This document shows positions 13,101 through 27,226 of a stretch of DNA of 64,000 nt, piece after piece (the stretch's first letter is position 1; every line of letters starts with the position of its first letter). Origin of the DNA: Cardiocondyla obscurior (lineage: Eukaryota > Arthropoda > Insecta > Hymenoptera > Formicidae). A program made the translations under genes and the position numbers. Under the pieces are notes generated by a model. The model saw nothing but the letters and a program-made list of their open reading frames with translations. It did no database searches and was not told the origin of the DNA. Location of the stretch: assembly GCF_019399895.1 (NCBI RefSeq), contig NC_091874.1, positions 746,501-810,500 on the forward strand, written 5' to 3'.

Positions 13101-16100
13101 TTTTATAACCTCCAGCAGGTGGGGCGTTTTAATCGATAACGGCGAGAGGTATCTTGCGCGGCGGCGGCGAAAATCGCTCGTTCCGGGTTTAAAGTAGCGC
13201 AAGAGCGCGTTCCGCTTTTTTTTTTCTTTTCTTTTTTTTCCTTTTTTTTTTCTTTTCTTCCTCATCTCGTCCTTCGCCGCCCGCCGCCGTTCGTTCCCCA
13301 CCTTAGCAATAACGCGAGAACGGTACCTTTAATTTTTCCTACGGTCGGCTTTCCCCGCGAGATTTACCGTCGTCTCCGCCGCGCGAGCTCGTGCTTTGAG
13401 AAAGTCGATACCGGCCAAGCGCGCGGCCGTCTTCGCCTTCGTCTTTGTCGTCATCTCCGTTACCTTCGTTGTTTTCGCCGTCTTCGTCGTCGCCGTCATT
13501 TTCAACCGAAGCGTAAGCCATCGCGTACGCAATGCCACGCTATAACGATCCGAAAATATCCCTTGACAGGGCGCTTCTGAACTTTCTCCCTGCGGCCGCT
13601 GCGTTTTATACGATGCAACGGTTCTAAATATATCGTCCCTGAACGGCGAGCGATGATGATGTCTGGGTGGCGTTCATCACGCGCTGCTATTTTTTTTTTC
13701 TTTCTTTTTTTTTTCATAGAAAAATAAATTATCGAACTCTCGCTGCTCGGTGCCGATTTGAAAACCCCAGCCTGCGTTCACAGAATACAATATTGCGCAA
13801 CAGTCCGTAACTTGCTGCACTTTAGTCGGCTCCCACAGCTCGAAACGTTGCGGAACGATGTTTTCCGGAAGTGTTTTAAATAAATAACATTAAATAATGT
13901 AACGCTGCAAAATTATCAAGTACAATTAAAAATAAGGAGACCGTGCAATTTATTTATTCGAATAAAAATATATAATTATTTATCGTAGGCAAAAATAATT
14001 TTGCGTTTAGCATGTCGTTGCGTTTCTGCACTTCGCATTCGCTTCTTCGCTTATTCGTCGATTATATTCCGGCAAGATTGCCGCGCGAGAGACGAGCGAT
14101 AGATAGCGATGGATAGCTTGGTCCGGAGAGTCGTCGTGATCGCGATACAGAGGCGGCCGCGAATTAAAGGGGGAAAATTCGTGAAGGCGAGCGTGCGTGT
14201 ATGAAAGGAGCCAACGGTTTTCATTGTTACATCGGGGAAGTTGGCGGGCGCCGGGATACAGAATCGCATCTACTTTCGCCGTCACGCGCGCGCGCGTTAC
14301 AATCGATACCGGTCGGAAAAAAAGAAAAAAAAGAAAAAGAGTACTCGGGCGAAAGTGTACATACGAACGCTTAGCAAAGAGATGCGAGAGAGGAGCGCGC
14401 GAGATATCTCACCGTCGAGGGGCGGGACGGCGAAGCGGGTACGGCTCTCGCTTACGAAATCCGCCAACGCGCTCCGCTTCGCCGAAAAGTCAAGGCTTCC
14501 CGTCAAGGATGCACGGCGGGAATGTGCGGCCGGCGTCGGAATGTTTTCAGCCGTCGATTTCCGCGATCTGGCCTGCCAGGTCGCGCTCCTTCTCGGCCGG
14601 GCTTTTGCTTTTTATTTTCAACCCCCTCGTGAATTTTTTAATCTCCCCGGTATAAATACGCGGGATAAGAAGCGCTTCGCTCCGCGAAAGACGAGAGCGG
14701 TTATAAACGTGGCGCAGAAACGCTCCGATACTTTCTCAAGTCGATCGATACCTTGTTTATACCGGGTATTTTTAACGCCGACACTCCGCTTATTTTTATC
14801 GGGGAGTAAACCCCGAGGTACGTACCTCCGCCGAGGGAAGGAAACTTTGAAACTTGAGCGTCACATGCGCACGGCTCATAGAGACGTCTTCTCGCATTTC
14901 GAGTTCGCGGGGTTATAATCTCGTGGGGGGGGAGGGGGCAAGATAAACCGCCGTCGTCAGGTGAGTCCGAGAGAGTAACGCGCGACGACGTCAGGTTTTT
15001 TTTATCCTCGGTCGTTCATCGGTATCGGACGAAACGAGCTCTCTTTTTCTCTTCCTTTCTCTCGCCGCGGTGCACCGCCGTTCAATGGAACTCGCATGCG
15101 TGTGGCGAGTTGTTTGCGCAGCGCGGCGCCCTGGGAGGAGATCCGCGCGTTGCAGAGTAACTTCTCGCCGGGTTCTCGAGCTGAGGAACGGTCGGCGAGG
15201 GAGGGGGAGGGGGCTCGGGAACGCGGAGGGCCGCGAACGGAGTGGGGTGAAAGAGATGCGAGATGCTGCGCACCGGCGGTGAATGGCGAAGCTAGATAGA
15301 TGCGAGGGCGGGAGTGGGTACGACGGAGGTTGCGACCAGAGGGGAAACATGGATCGGAAGATATCTCGGTTCTATGATGTAAGGGGACAAGGGGTGTTCT
15401 TATACGCGTGTTTACGTTAGCCGGCCAATAAGATGTCCTCCACTCCGGCTGCGTCATTGCGAAGTCTTTGCGCTGGACTTACGGAGACACGCATATACGC
15501 GTGCCCGCGGTGCACCACTTATGCGCGAAACGCGTATTATTGAAGTACGCTTCGTCCACTCGATACCTCGTCTTCGGTACCAAGTATTCTTAGCGATTGC
15601 ACTTTACCTTCGGCCGCAACAAACGATCGGTGGAAACCCCACGCGAGCGTGCACTCCAATTAAATTTTTTTTTTTTATCTATTTATATCGTGTCTCTGAT
15701 ATCATCTGTCTTACGGGTACGTGAAAGATCGTATCGAATAGAGAAAGCCGCCGCGCATATGTCTCTCTCTGTGTTAAATACCACAAACGGTGCGCAGAGT
15801 TATTTTCTCTTAGTCTTTTTATCGGTTCTCCAAACCCTTTCCCTAATAAACCACACATTCCTAGATGTTGCGCGTAAATTGCCGGCGAGAAAGCAACGGC
15901 CGGTGCTCCGTTCTCTATTCCCGTTATCATTTAAATCGAACTCGCGCTGGACGCGACCGTTCTCGCGAAAGCGTCGCGGAGTTGCGCGAGCGCCCGAATT
16001 CTTGCGTCATATTGTTCTTTGCCTGCCACCTGAATAGGTTGACGACGGTGATTGTCGTGAGAAAGAGAGAGAGAGAGAAAGACTGATTGCGTCGCATTTG

Positions 16101-19100
16101 TGACGGCGAAGGTAGGGGAATCGGTCGCGTAAGGTACCCTAAAGGAAACATCCTCAAGGTGGACGACCATTAATGTGTACTATGCACGATGACTCAGCTC
16201 CTACCACACGAGAACCGTAATGACACGTAGCGTACGATTAGATCTCGAGAGAACTTTCGATCGCGCGAGCGTACGCTCACGATTAACAATTAACGCTATC
16301 GAGAGATCGTCCGTGCCTCCGTATCGCATGTATACGCACAATTCCTCGCGTTCGTGTTGCACACGCGATGATTTCTCCCGCTAATTTCCGAGCCGCGAGT
16401 TTCCTCGGCAGTGAAACTCTTACTCCGAATTTGTTTAAAAAGTGGAAACGTTATGTATAAAATTATTATGTCGTTAATTGAGAAAAGATAAAAACGAGCG
16501 GATGGCGTCTGACGCTCCAAGTATTAAATACTTATTAAATTATCATAACTTATTGTTTCCTGAAGTTTCTATTGAGCGCGATAAAGTTTTCAGTTTAAAG
16601 GCCCAGAATTATCTCCGGACGAGCGTTGGAAAATAGCTTTTACTCGTCAGTGTCGATGTTTCGCCCCGCGTAACGAAAAGATCGATCGCGCGAGAGCTTG
16701 GCTGTCCTACACAGCTGATATTTGCCATTTTTGCCATTGTCACGTATTCAAGTCGGCGGAATCGACCCGGGCTCCCTTCGACGTGGCCATCGGTAGCGCA
16801 ATTCGCGAAACGCGTGTCAGATGCTTTCTCCCGCAGTATTTCCCACTGCGCGAGGAACGATCGATCGCCCCCATTGCGTGCTTGGTACACGTATCCCCGG
16901 CCATAATTGCCGTATCTCCGTCGGCTGCTGCGGATTTCCTGCGAAATACATTACGTTTCTTTACTCCGGATACAATGAACGACGGCGCGCTCATCGTCCG
17001 CGGTTTGAGATTTTGTTTATCGCGAAAGAAGTTTGCGTCTTTGCGCGAGAGACTTCAAAAGGGTGACGGTCACTTCTAACAATGTCTTTATCGCACATCG
17101 CGGAAAAATATAAAATACACAAGACTTTTTTTTGTTTTTTAGAAATTGTGCGAAACTGCCACACGCCGAGTATTTTCTGTCTCCGAATAATATTAAGCGT
17201 TATATTTCGAGACGCGCATCGTCGCTTCTATCAACTTACTCTACGCGTATTTCATATTACGCTTTTTGCACATCGTAGCTGTTTGAATTTATAAACCGCA
17301 TAATGGTGGGTCAGCAGCCGGCGACGGCTATTATCGAAACGCTTACTCTAAACTTGATGCAACCGTAATATCTTTCCGTCATTTTTCTTTCAGTCCTCTC
17401 TCAATCTCGTGGATAATGAACGTGTAACAACGTACGGAATCGATGCTAACAATCCGCGTCTTCGTTTCTTCTTCTTTTTATTTTTTTTTTTTTTTTTTAC
17501 CACGCCGCTTTGCATTCGATCATTCATTTGCGTGTTAATTCAACCTCATTTATAGCATATATGTGGAAACACGGAACGTAATTACCGTCGATTACGCGGA
17601 AAATAGAGAGACCGAAACATATTCTGTGAAGTTACAAGTGCTTCGTAATCGCGTGACCGCCGATCGTGCCCACCGCCGAGTCCGCGGCGTAATTAGTTTC
17701 TATTAGGGAAGGGAAAAAAGTGCGGATCGTCAATGAAAGTATTATTCTAATTCTTATCACGATTGAGGAAAACAAACTCTCTTGAATTTTTCTGTTAATC
17801 TCTATAATATGTACATCGCCACAAATTTAATATCTTCCGACCGATCCGTATCTCTGCCTTTTGCGTAGCGACGTCAAAAAGAGGAAATTTCGAGGATTAT
17901 GAAATCGGAATAATTTCACGGCATAAAAATGCAAATTGAAACGTATCGAGATTACACCGATTGCAATTCCTAGAATAATTAATCTGCCGTTAATCCAGCA
18001 TCGTTGAAACGTGTCCTAATGAGAAATATACTTTGTGTTTCAGAAAGGGGTGCTCTGGTTACTGTCGGAAGAGGATTTCTCCGACGGTCGACAGTCGACG
18101 TCTCGGATGGGAGCAACGGCGAGGAGAAACAAACGAGGAGGCGGCGGCACGCGAAAGGGTATCGGAGAAGTCGCATCTGGTCGCGTGATAGGGGGGAAAA
18201 AGGGGGGTTTTGAGGACCATTCGTTGTAATCTTCAGACTAGAGAGCGTTTCCTCTCGCGGGCTCTTTCACGATCCTTTCGCAAATGTTTTTCCGAAGTTC
18301 CCCAGTCTCTCTCTCTTTCTCTCTGTCTTTTATCCTCCTCTCTCGTTAGCGTATGACGTATAAAGTAACGATCCGTAAATATCGAACGGGAACGTCGCCG
18401 TGCAAAATACCTCCGTCGTAAAATGAAAATAAATTTGAAAGGCTCTTGTTTCTGCGTGTAATTGAATTTGTACGAGAGTGCCTATTGCCTCGCGAGACAC
18501 AATATGAACGTATTTAATCCATTATCCGCGACTAGCGTTAATTCTTTCGTTAACAAATTTTCATTGATCAACACAAAGCTTGCCGAAGTAACCAACGAGG
18601 TTTTCCTAACGTCTTCGAGGACCGCGATCGGCGATTGTTTCGGACCTTGATCGTTTATTAATCACGATCGCGAATTACGTAATCGTTAACGCGAAGATCG
18701 CGCCGGTCGTTAATCCGACGCTCTGCCCAATTTTTATCAGGGAGGGTCCGAACGTCGACGCGATCGTCAATGGCGGGACGATGAAAACGGAGGTGACGAC
18801 GGTAGCGCGAGATTCCTGCTGTGGGAACGATAACGAGGTCCGCGCGGCGGCAACGGGGAACGATATTAATAACGGTGATGACGAGTCGCAGGTGGAATAC
18901 GGAGCGCGCGGGTCAATGAGGAAATTCTCGGGCGCACGAGGTGCGCCTACCTTCTGAGCGCCGTCGGAGGGGAGGGAGACAAGGTGGAGTGAGCGACAGG
19001 GTGGAAGGAAGAGGAGGAAAGAGAGAGAGAGAGAGAGCGAGCCCGCTAGTAGAGGCAAATCGACGGAGCGGGGACGGTGCATACTCGAGCGGAAACAAAC

Positions 19101-19829
19101 GACGGGCAACAAAACACAGCGGCGCGAGACACGCGGATCTTTGTGCGAACAGCTGAACCGGAAGTCGAGCGTTGCGCCTCGGCCTAATCGCTCGTCGCCG
19201 GTCGCCGTCGTCGATAGGGTCAGTCGGTTAAAGCGGCTGCTTCGTAGGCGACGAGCGCGTTTCACGCGTAAATAAATGCTCTGCCTGGCTGGAACGAGCG
19301 GTCGAAGGCATGCGGAAGTAAAAACGCCTGTTTCAGGTCGAACCCTGATACGTCGAACTTGAGTCTTGCACGTGATAATTTTTTTTTTACGGTATCGCGA
19401 TCAACGTATGGTGATACGTTTAACATTTTGATCGTCGCTGTATATCGGTGGCTACTTTTGATATTAATAACGCCGTGCGTCTTGAATTCGTAGCGAAACA
19501 CATGTCGCGCGGGTGACTCCTGTACATATATTATAACGACCCGCGGCTGTTGCTCGGTGCAACGCTCTTCGATTAAACAACGCGTGTCGCGGTCCACTCG
19601 GTCTACAAAACGAGCCCGCCGACGATGAACGGTCGCGCGATTCGAAATACTTGGGCATTGCGTAACCGAGGTGTACTAACCTGAGGAAACCTTTTGTAAT
19701 TACGGGCCGCGGCTGGCGTCCAAATTTACCGTTTCCAACTCGTGAGCTTATTTAGGTAAAAATAAACGTGACCTGACGTAAACAACCGGCGGCGCGGCGC
19801 AAAGTCGGAGTACAATGAACATCACGGAA

Positions 19830-20714
19830 TGCGCCCGGGCGAGACGTTATCGAGGAATAGGAGACGGGCGAGGGAGCGCCGCGGATGTTCCAGCCGGTTT
19901 TTCGTGGTGAAATTTCCGCGTGGCGTGCCCGCGTGTAGTTTTCAACCGCGTCGCGCACTTTTCCGCGGGCGCGTGCGCGGTTTTTCGCGGCCGAGTCGCG
20001 TCGAGAGTCGCGTGCGTACCTGCGGCGCGTCCGACGACGCTCGTTTCTCGGACGAGGAGTAACCCCGTAATTTCTACAGAGATCGCAGCGGAAGCGGCGA
20101 CACGAAGAAGAGGCGGCGAAACAAGAGGAGGAAAGGAGAGACGTGAGTTGCGACGATTCTACGGGCAGGATCCACGCGTGTGTTTGGTGGCCGCGTGACA
20201 GTGCACGTGGACGCGTGTGAGACAGTGCGCGGTGCAGTGCGTCACGGGCGGAAGAGGAAGAAGAGGAAGAGAGCGAAAAGCGCAGGGCTCAGAAGACGCA
20301 CGTTCGGCGTGCGCGAGGAAAACGAGAGGAGACGAAGTGCGCGACGGAGGTGAGGAGGAGAGGCAGGAGGACTTATCTCCGCGAGTGGGCGCGCTCGCGC
20401 GCACGCCCGGCGGCACCGAGTATGCTGCGGGGTGACGTCGCGGCGTCGCGGATCTCGAGGATCGATCGGCCGATCGAATTTTCTAAGTAGGATACGCGCC
20501 GCGCCCCGCGTGTGTGTGCGCGCGTACCATATGTGTACGGGCGCGCGCGTGTGCGTCGTAACTGCTGCACGGAAGAGGAAAAATCGTCGTCGACGTCGTC
20601 CCCGCCCGGCCAGGCCGGGCCGGTGAATCGAATCGCCGCGCCGGTGGATCGACCGCCGCCCGCCGCGGGAAAACTTCAGATCCGGTTCGCTTTCCACGGC
20701 TGACGTCATTACCG
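19830..20714 (+). promoter_or_regulatory. GC-rich island, candidate alternative promoter and 5' exon
   Basis: A strongly CpG-rich block ends at a strong donor ACCG|GTGAGT (exon end 20714). A perfect CRE-like TGACGTCA stands at 20701-20708, inside the last 15 bases of the putative exon. Short ATG-led frames, such as ATGCTGCGG near 20421, stop before the donor, consistent with a leader with upstream ORFs. The next plus-strand acceptor with a coding exon is 26931, making this the nearest candidate first exon for Smr. Confidence 0.45.
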
Positions 20715-23700
20715 GTGAGTTTTTTTTTTTATCTTTTCGTTCTCCCCTTTACCTCTTTCCGCCGGTTCGCTCCACGCGGTTAATCCGCGACAGTTTTGAA
20801 AACAGCTAGACGACTTTTGCCCGGAATCTCGTCGAGCGCGAAGAAAATTCCACATGGATCACGCTTGCGATCGATCCCAGAAAAACATTCCCTCGGCAAA
20901 AGTCCCATTTCTTATTCTCGCGCCGTTACGCGAGATCGACGGGCATAAACTCGGCCACTTCGCGCTCGGGTTTAGCTCCAACTTTGGAATTTCGGTGATT
21001 CCAGAGTTTAAATCGAATCCGCGTAAAGCCGCGAGAAGTAACGTTGCGGATTTAGAACGGAGGAGAGTTACTTCGTAAGACGGAAAAAAAAATTTCTCTA
21101 TACGACACGCCGTCGTCGCGCGGAGAAAAATCAATCTCAATTCGTGACCGGCACGAAGACTCGCTTTTTAATTGGGCTTTAATAAGAAATGAAGACGCGC
21201 GCGATGACGCTGATCCTTCGCGGAAACGTGAAACTCATCGTAGACCGTTGGTGGGTGCGCCATTTCCGAAAGTTCTCGTAACATAGTTCTACGAGCTACA
21301 TGGGTTATGTAAATGAGATGTAATCAAGTGAACTTTAATATAATTTTGTCACTGAATTCGAACCTGACCTCCATTTTTTTTATCGTGCGTTTTTTATTAT
21401 CGGCCGGCATTAATTACCGCGACGCCGTCGGAGGCGTAGCGTTCACGCGCGGAATACACGCGTGACGTTTGCGAGAAAGTCCGCAATTACCGTAATTTAG
21501 CCGTGGCTCGCGGACACGTATGAAAACCGCCGAAGGACGAACGTCCTCGCGAGCCTCGGCGAGACGTGGCGCTAATAACGTCATTCTTCTTCTAGGCGCA
21601 TCTCGTACCCGCGTTAACGACATTTCCCCGGTATCTGTCTTGCTCGTTAAAGCACGCGGCCTAGAACGACCGCGGTGTCGGGTTAATGGGCCACCATACT
21701 TCGCGATTACTCGGAAAGTCACGCTGATCCGTTGTAATTATCGCGAGCGATATTTCTCAATGATTCGAGGCGCCGATGGCGGAGTTTGTGGCGTCTCTCT
21801 CGAATTATTACAGAGATTAATTAAATACGTCGCGGAGCGGTCGTCCAATTATTCACGAAATTTTCCCACAAAATTAAAAAAAGAAAAAAAAAAGAATAGA
21901 AAAAAAGTAGTTGAAAATAAAAATGATTAAAAATTGTTTTTTTTTTTTTTTCTCGCGAGCATGTGGGCCGCGGATTTTTAAATTTTGGCCACGCACGCAC
22001 TCGATTCGGACAGACGTGTTTTTGATCCTCTCCAGGTAACGGCCTGTCGGTCGGCACGCGTGTGCGTGAGAATAGCGCGATGGTGTGCGTAAACTCCACG
22101 CTGCTGGCTACTCCGTCAGGCGAGTCCGTCGTTCTTCTTTTCCGAGCGCGAGGAAAGATGGCCGCTCGTGCGAGCCGCTCGTCTCTCTCTTTCTCTTTCT
22201 TTGTGCAGTTAGACGAGACGCAGACGCTGACTGGCAAGACGGTTTTAGAGAAAGTCGGCGCGAAGGAGGGGTGCACCGGGGTGTATAATGAAGGGCACAT
22301 GTCCGCCGCCGGGCGGTAATTTTTAGAATAGTAAAACGCGTTATAAACGCTCGTCAAAGATTTTTAGAGGCTCGAGCAGCGAATCGCGTTAACCGAAGGT
22401 CTTCGGAAGAGGCTGATGATCACGCATTCCGTGCAATCGGAGGCTGCGAAATAAACGCCGCGCGCGATCGCTTCGTATCTCAATTAATGCGAGATATTAA
22501 TGCATTCCGCGTGACGTTGACGACTGTAATTCAATTCAATTAAACTCGATCCCTTAACTTAATTTATTATTATCGTTCGTATGGACCTTTCGATATTTTA
22601 AATGATAATTTTCGCGGAAAAGTGTTATGAAATCAATTCATCTTAATTGGAAGCTGTTTTGAAACGATCGGCTGGCGCCGAGAGGTCCAATTTTAGAATT
22701 TTATTTCAACTCGACGACCCTCTTCTCGCGTAACGAGAAAGAAGTTTTGCCACAATATTGAGCGATCGGTTTGCGATAGCGAAGTTCACTCGCTTTCGCA
22801 CGAGATACGCGGTAACTGCGAGACTCTTTCCCTTCGAAGTTCCGTAGCTTTCTCTCGGAACGAGGCTCTCCGGCACCGGATATGGGTCTGGCGTTAAGCG
22901 CCGATACGCGCGCCCTTAATTAATTTATTTTTTTCTCCATTTCCGCGCCCGTCACGGTCGCGGGAATGTCCTCGGTCGCGCCGTCTCCCTCGCACCTTTC
23001 TACCCCGCTTTTGCAGACCGTATTATATAGGACTCCGATATCGATCCCGCGTTCCAGTACAAAACGGCCGACGCGACGACCGGAGGGACCGAGACGCGCG
23101 GCGCGGAAAGCGACGAGCTAGAAAGGGACGGTACCCGGAGGGGAAAGCATAGTAACAGACGAAGGGACTGGGGCGACGGCGGAGGGAAGGCGAAGGGAGC
23201 GGGCGAAAAAGAGAAAGCGAAAAGGGAATATATGGAACGAAGGCGGAAAGGATCCTCTTGTCGACGCATTCGTCATACTAAAATTCTCCATTCTTCCGAC
23301 GCGAATTACGCTCTGCCGGAACAATTGTCCGCAGATGATGGACCGTGAACGCGCGGCGTAAAAAAAATAAAAAATATAAAAAAATAAAAAAACGCGCGGA
23401 TCGCGGCCGTGCCGTTGAGCTTGAAATTCATACGCGAGCTCGAGAATGGACTTCCGGTAGGTTTCGTCGATCGATGTAACGCGCCTCGTCGCTCGTGACA
23501 CGGTCAAGTCAAAAACGCGAGAGGTGTAACGTGTGCGTTGATACAAAGACAAAGAGTCGGCTAATGACGCGCGACAGAAATACGCGTGTCGTCGACTTCG
23601 TTCCGGGCCGGCAGGTCCGCCTTCGCCGAGGCAGTTCCGCTTTAATAGCCGGCCGCCCTGCTGCCCGTCGGTCCGAACGTCATTTTTAGTTTAGCATAAA

Positions 23701-26700
23701 GCAGGTGCACGCACACACACGTGCGTGGCGTGTAAAATTCCCCGGTCCCCTTCGCCGCGTGCAAGTGTTCTGATAGTCGGTGACGTAACACACCCCGCAT
23801 CACTCGGAAAGAAATAGGGAGAGAGAGAGTGAGAAAGATAGAGGGATAGACAGAGATTACTTGTCACGAGCATCCGACTCGCTCGCTGTTAATGAGATCT
23901 CGAATTCAGAGGCGGTTATTTTTCCTCGTACTCATGTTACGTATACCTGTCCTTTGTCTCCGGTTATCCGGCTATTTTTATTAATTTCACATACGCGGTT
24001 AATATTTGGAAGCATTTTTCTTTCCGAGAATTCACTCTTGGAATCTTGACAAATCCATTCGTCGTTAAAGAAAATTAAAAATTATTCTGGGAAACGACAT
24101 GCGAGAAGATGCGTGCGTAAAATTGGCTTCTGCACACGTGCTGTTATGCGGGTAGTACCTTTTTCATTTCGATCGCGATACTTTCTGATAGAGCCCGGTG
24201 CATTTGACGAATAATGAATTGCAAATAAAACTCTTGACGTGTAAAATTGCACTGCGAAGGCGGTGTTAAATGCAGTTCGATGACGGCGCAATTAAATATA
24301 TATTCGACCGATTGAGCACATTTACCGTAATTTCGTCTGTACCAGTAACGGGTTTAGCTTTGTTCCATACGTTTACAGCGATCGCACGCTCCCGTTCGTG
24401 AGAAATTTGCGTCACTCGTAAATTTGATTTGCTCCCCGATGCGCTCTCGCGAGCGATTCTCTCGCCGGTCGACTCGCTCGCACATCGATTACTATTAATG
24501 CCGTTATAATGCGAGCGGCCGACGTCTATTGCACATCCCGCGTCGCGGACTTTTCCTTTCTTTACGGAATTGCGGTGGGCTCGCGTGACCGACGGCTCGC
24601 TGTCTGGCGCAAAACGAGCGAACGGCACATCACCAAACGGTCTATAACACGGCGCCCAAGTCATGATTCTACATCGCTCTCTGTAAAACGGCGCTATACT
24701 CTTCCCTTCGCACTCTAATTAATTTTAATTGCACGTCGATTAAGCCCGCCTTGGAACAGAAAAGATCGCTGTCGAGAAAATTCTTACACCGATATCGATT
24801 TACTTTTCTAGTTTTCACGTATCTTCGGACATCTTCTTTTAATCGCGCTTTTTATCATTCCGAACTGTATCTCGAGATTAGGTATTATTTCGTGATAACA
24901 CGAACCGATAAAACGCCAGTATTTGTGTATCTAATATAAAATATATTTGATAAGTGAACTTATAATCTGTACATTTTAAAGTTCCTTCGAGTACAATTAA
25001 AACTGGCGGTGTTAAAAATTTGTGAGGTCAGTTATCTTTAGCTTAGCTATTTTCTTGAAGTTCTCTATAGATCGAGCCATTGAAACATTGTTCTACTTTT
25101 TGCCATGCGCTTATTTAAACCTTCCAGTTTAAATTATATATTTGGAGATATATTTGTAATAATTTAATTTGCGCGAGATCAATTTTTTTGGCGAGACAAA
25201 TTATTAAATAATTAATGTAATGTTCATTACGTTCGTATTTGAAGAGGGATTCAGAGATTTTGTTGCTACTCGATCGATTGTCGTGGTTTTTCCGCGATGC
25301 TGATTGATTTTTTTTTTTGTTTGGCTCTACTTCGTGTCGCGAGAGTAACTGTCAGCTTAATTTTTATTATCCTGTAACAGCTTAATGTTCACTATTTTCT
25401 GCGCCAGCTACGTATCACTCCACCGCCGACAAAGGAATGCGGGAGTCATGACACCAAAGTCACGCGAGGCCGCCCAACCTTTGTGTAGTCACCACCCTTA
25501 CGTAGGTTAACGCGCTGTAAAAAAATTTATACGCCGAATATTATTTCGAATATTCACTTCATTATGTCGCGAATTTGTAATTGGCTGATACGTCGCGGTA
25601 TTCGTCGATTAGATTAGATTTAACGATTAGATTTAAAGCAACGAGAGATATTTAAAGGACCGTGTAATATACGCAGAACCGTAATCTGTAATGTTTAGTA
25701 TTAAAAAAAAAAAAAGTCTAAAGATTAAGTTTAGCTAGCGGAGAGGCTCGTTTAAAGGACTACAATTAGAGAAGCACTTGCAATATTCTTACGGAATATT
25801 TTCAATATATTTTCTCGGTGGCACGTAGCTGCATAAATTATAAATTTATGCATTGCACAGAACCTGTACGTATTCGTGTTTTATTTTTACTATTCGTATG
25901 CAGTACTGATTCGTCCACCATCTCTCGAGCCACCTCACATGAATATATGTATTACCGTATGCATCTAAGTTCATTTATGCCAGCCACGGGAAGTAAAGAA
26001 TTTTTATAAATGTGCGATTCGCGCTGGCATCTCCATTATATAAGATATTCGTGAAAGAATTGACCTAGGCCGATCCGTGAATTTTAACAGCTCGAGAGAG
26101 AGTCGTTGAGGTCGCTAGTTAAATTTAGATTAATTTCGTTAAACTGAGATTATAGTTTCACGTTTTATTTCGCGTTTCTTTTAGCAATGTGAATTCGCAT
26201 CGATTGCCTCGGCTAAATTATCGCCAGTTCTTCGCATTGTAAGGAATTAATAGACGCACGCTTGTGCCGTTACAAAGACACGAGGTGAATCGACAAGAAA
26301 TTCGATCTACTTCCCGTTTTCAATGTAACTGTAATTGCATACTGCGCGATGCGCGTTTCTCGCGTTCGTGTTGCTTTTAATTTCTACCTGCGATTGATAT
26401 GCCACGCTATTGCGAAAGGAAAGGCACGATAAACAGACCGCGCACGTTTCCGCAGTGTCATGACTGGGCCGCTATTGATGCATTCAATCTATTCAACGCT
26501 AAGTGGACATATGAAAAACTACGTCGATGATAATTGAGCGATATCGGTGACGTGTGTATCGCCATAATTGATCCGCTATTAATGGTCACAGTGGTCATCG
26601 TGGTCTACCGATAAGCTTTGGAAGACAACTCTGTTGCGATTACTGCACTAATTTAAATATATTTTTGAAATCTGTAACACATGTGTGAATTTTTTCCAAC

Positions 26701-26931
26701 AATAAGGTTACGCCATTAATTAAAATAAAAATTACACTATATTTATTATTGTAATTCTACGTGATTGTTATTTTACGGAAATAAGGAAATTCGTACGCAA
26801 ATTTTGTTCCAAACTTTTTTATTTCCAACCTTGCGAATAATTTTTTTCCCTCACATTTTAACTGTAAGAAAAATCTCTCGTGCAGCTCAAGGATACATTA
26901 TTCTACAGAATAATCTGTATATCTGTTTCAG
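20715..26931. other. non-coding region before Smr coding exon 1, probable intron
   Basis: CpG-rich at the left, AT-rich after about 24700. Apart from AG/TC-rich patches near 23170 and 23820 and an A-rich/T-rich pair near 21880-21950, I see no gene. The stretch 25400-25510 is less repetitive than its neighbours and might be a conserved non-coding element. Confidence 0.5.
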
Positions 26932-27226
26932 TTCACAATGCGCTAGGGGTGATGGAGACAGTGGGCAAGCAAGTTCAGGTAGTGAGTGGATTGGGGGTGG
27001 GGGGTCCGGTAGGACCTGTGGGCCCAGTCGGGGGAGATCTGCATCACCATCATCATACACATCCGCACGCCCATCCTCCGCACCCGCACTCCCACCCCCA
27101 TGGTCACCCCCATGGATCCCACGGTCACTCGCTTGCAACGTCGAACCCCGGCAGAGGTCAGCCTCAACCACCAACCTCGCATAACCAGCACGTACCTGCG
27201 AGATCCACTCCCGTACAGCTGCACAG
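26932..27226 (+). CDS. Smr: Smr coding exon 1: His-rich N-terminus with proposed start codon
   Basis: The exon follows an acceptor (ctgtttcag) and ends at the donor CACAG|GTGAGT in phase 2. I place translation at ATG 26952 (METVGKQVQVVSGLG), which has G at -3 and G at +4. The 91 residues contain a GPVGPVGPVGG stretch, then a region dominated by HP and HPH repeats with a run of five His, then a Gln/Pro/Ser-rich tail ending STPVQLH. The reading frame is open back to the acceptor, so an upstream coding exon cannot be excluded. A two-codon upstream ORF (ATG CGC TAG, 26938-26946) precedes the start. Low-complexity N-termini are usual in insect SMRTER proteins, so assignment to this gene rests mainly on phase: phase 2 fits both 32094 and 42358. 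Confidence 0.65.
26938..26946 (+). promoter_or_regulatory. minimal upstream ORF (Met-Arg-stop) before the Smr start
   Basis: ATG CGC TAG lies inside the 5' leader part of exon 1, with A at -3. It ends five bases before the proposed main ATG at 26952. A two-codon ORF this close to the start could stall or divert scanning ribosomes. Its relevance depends on 26952 being the true start. Confidence 0.35.
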
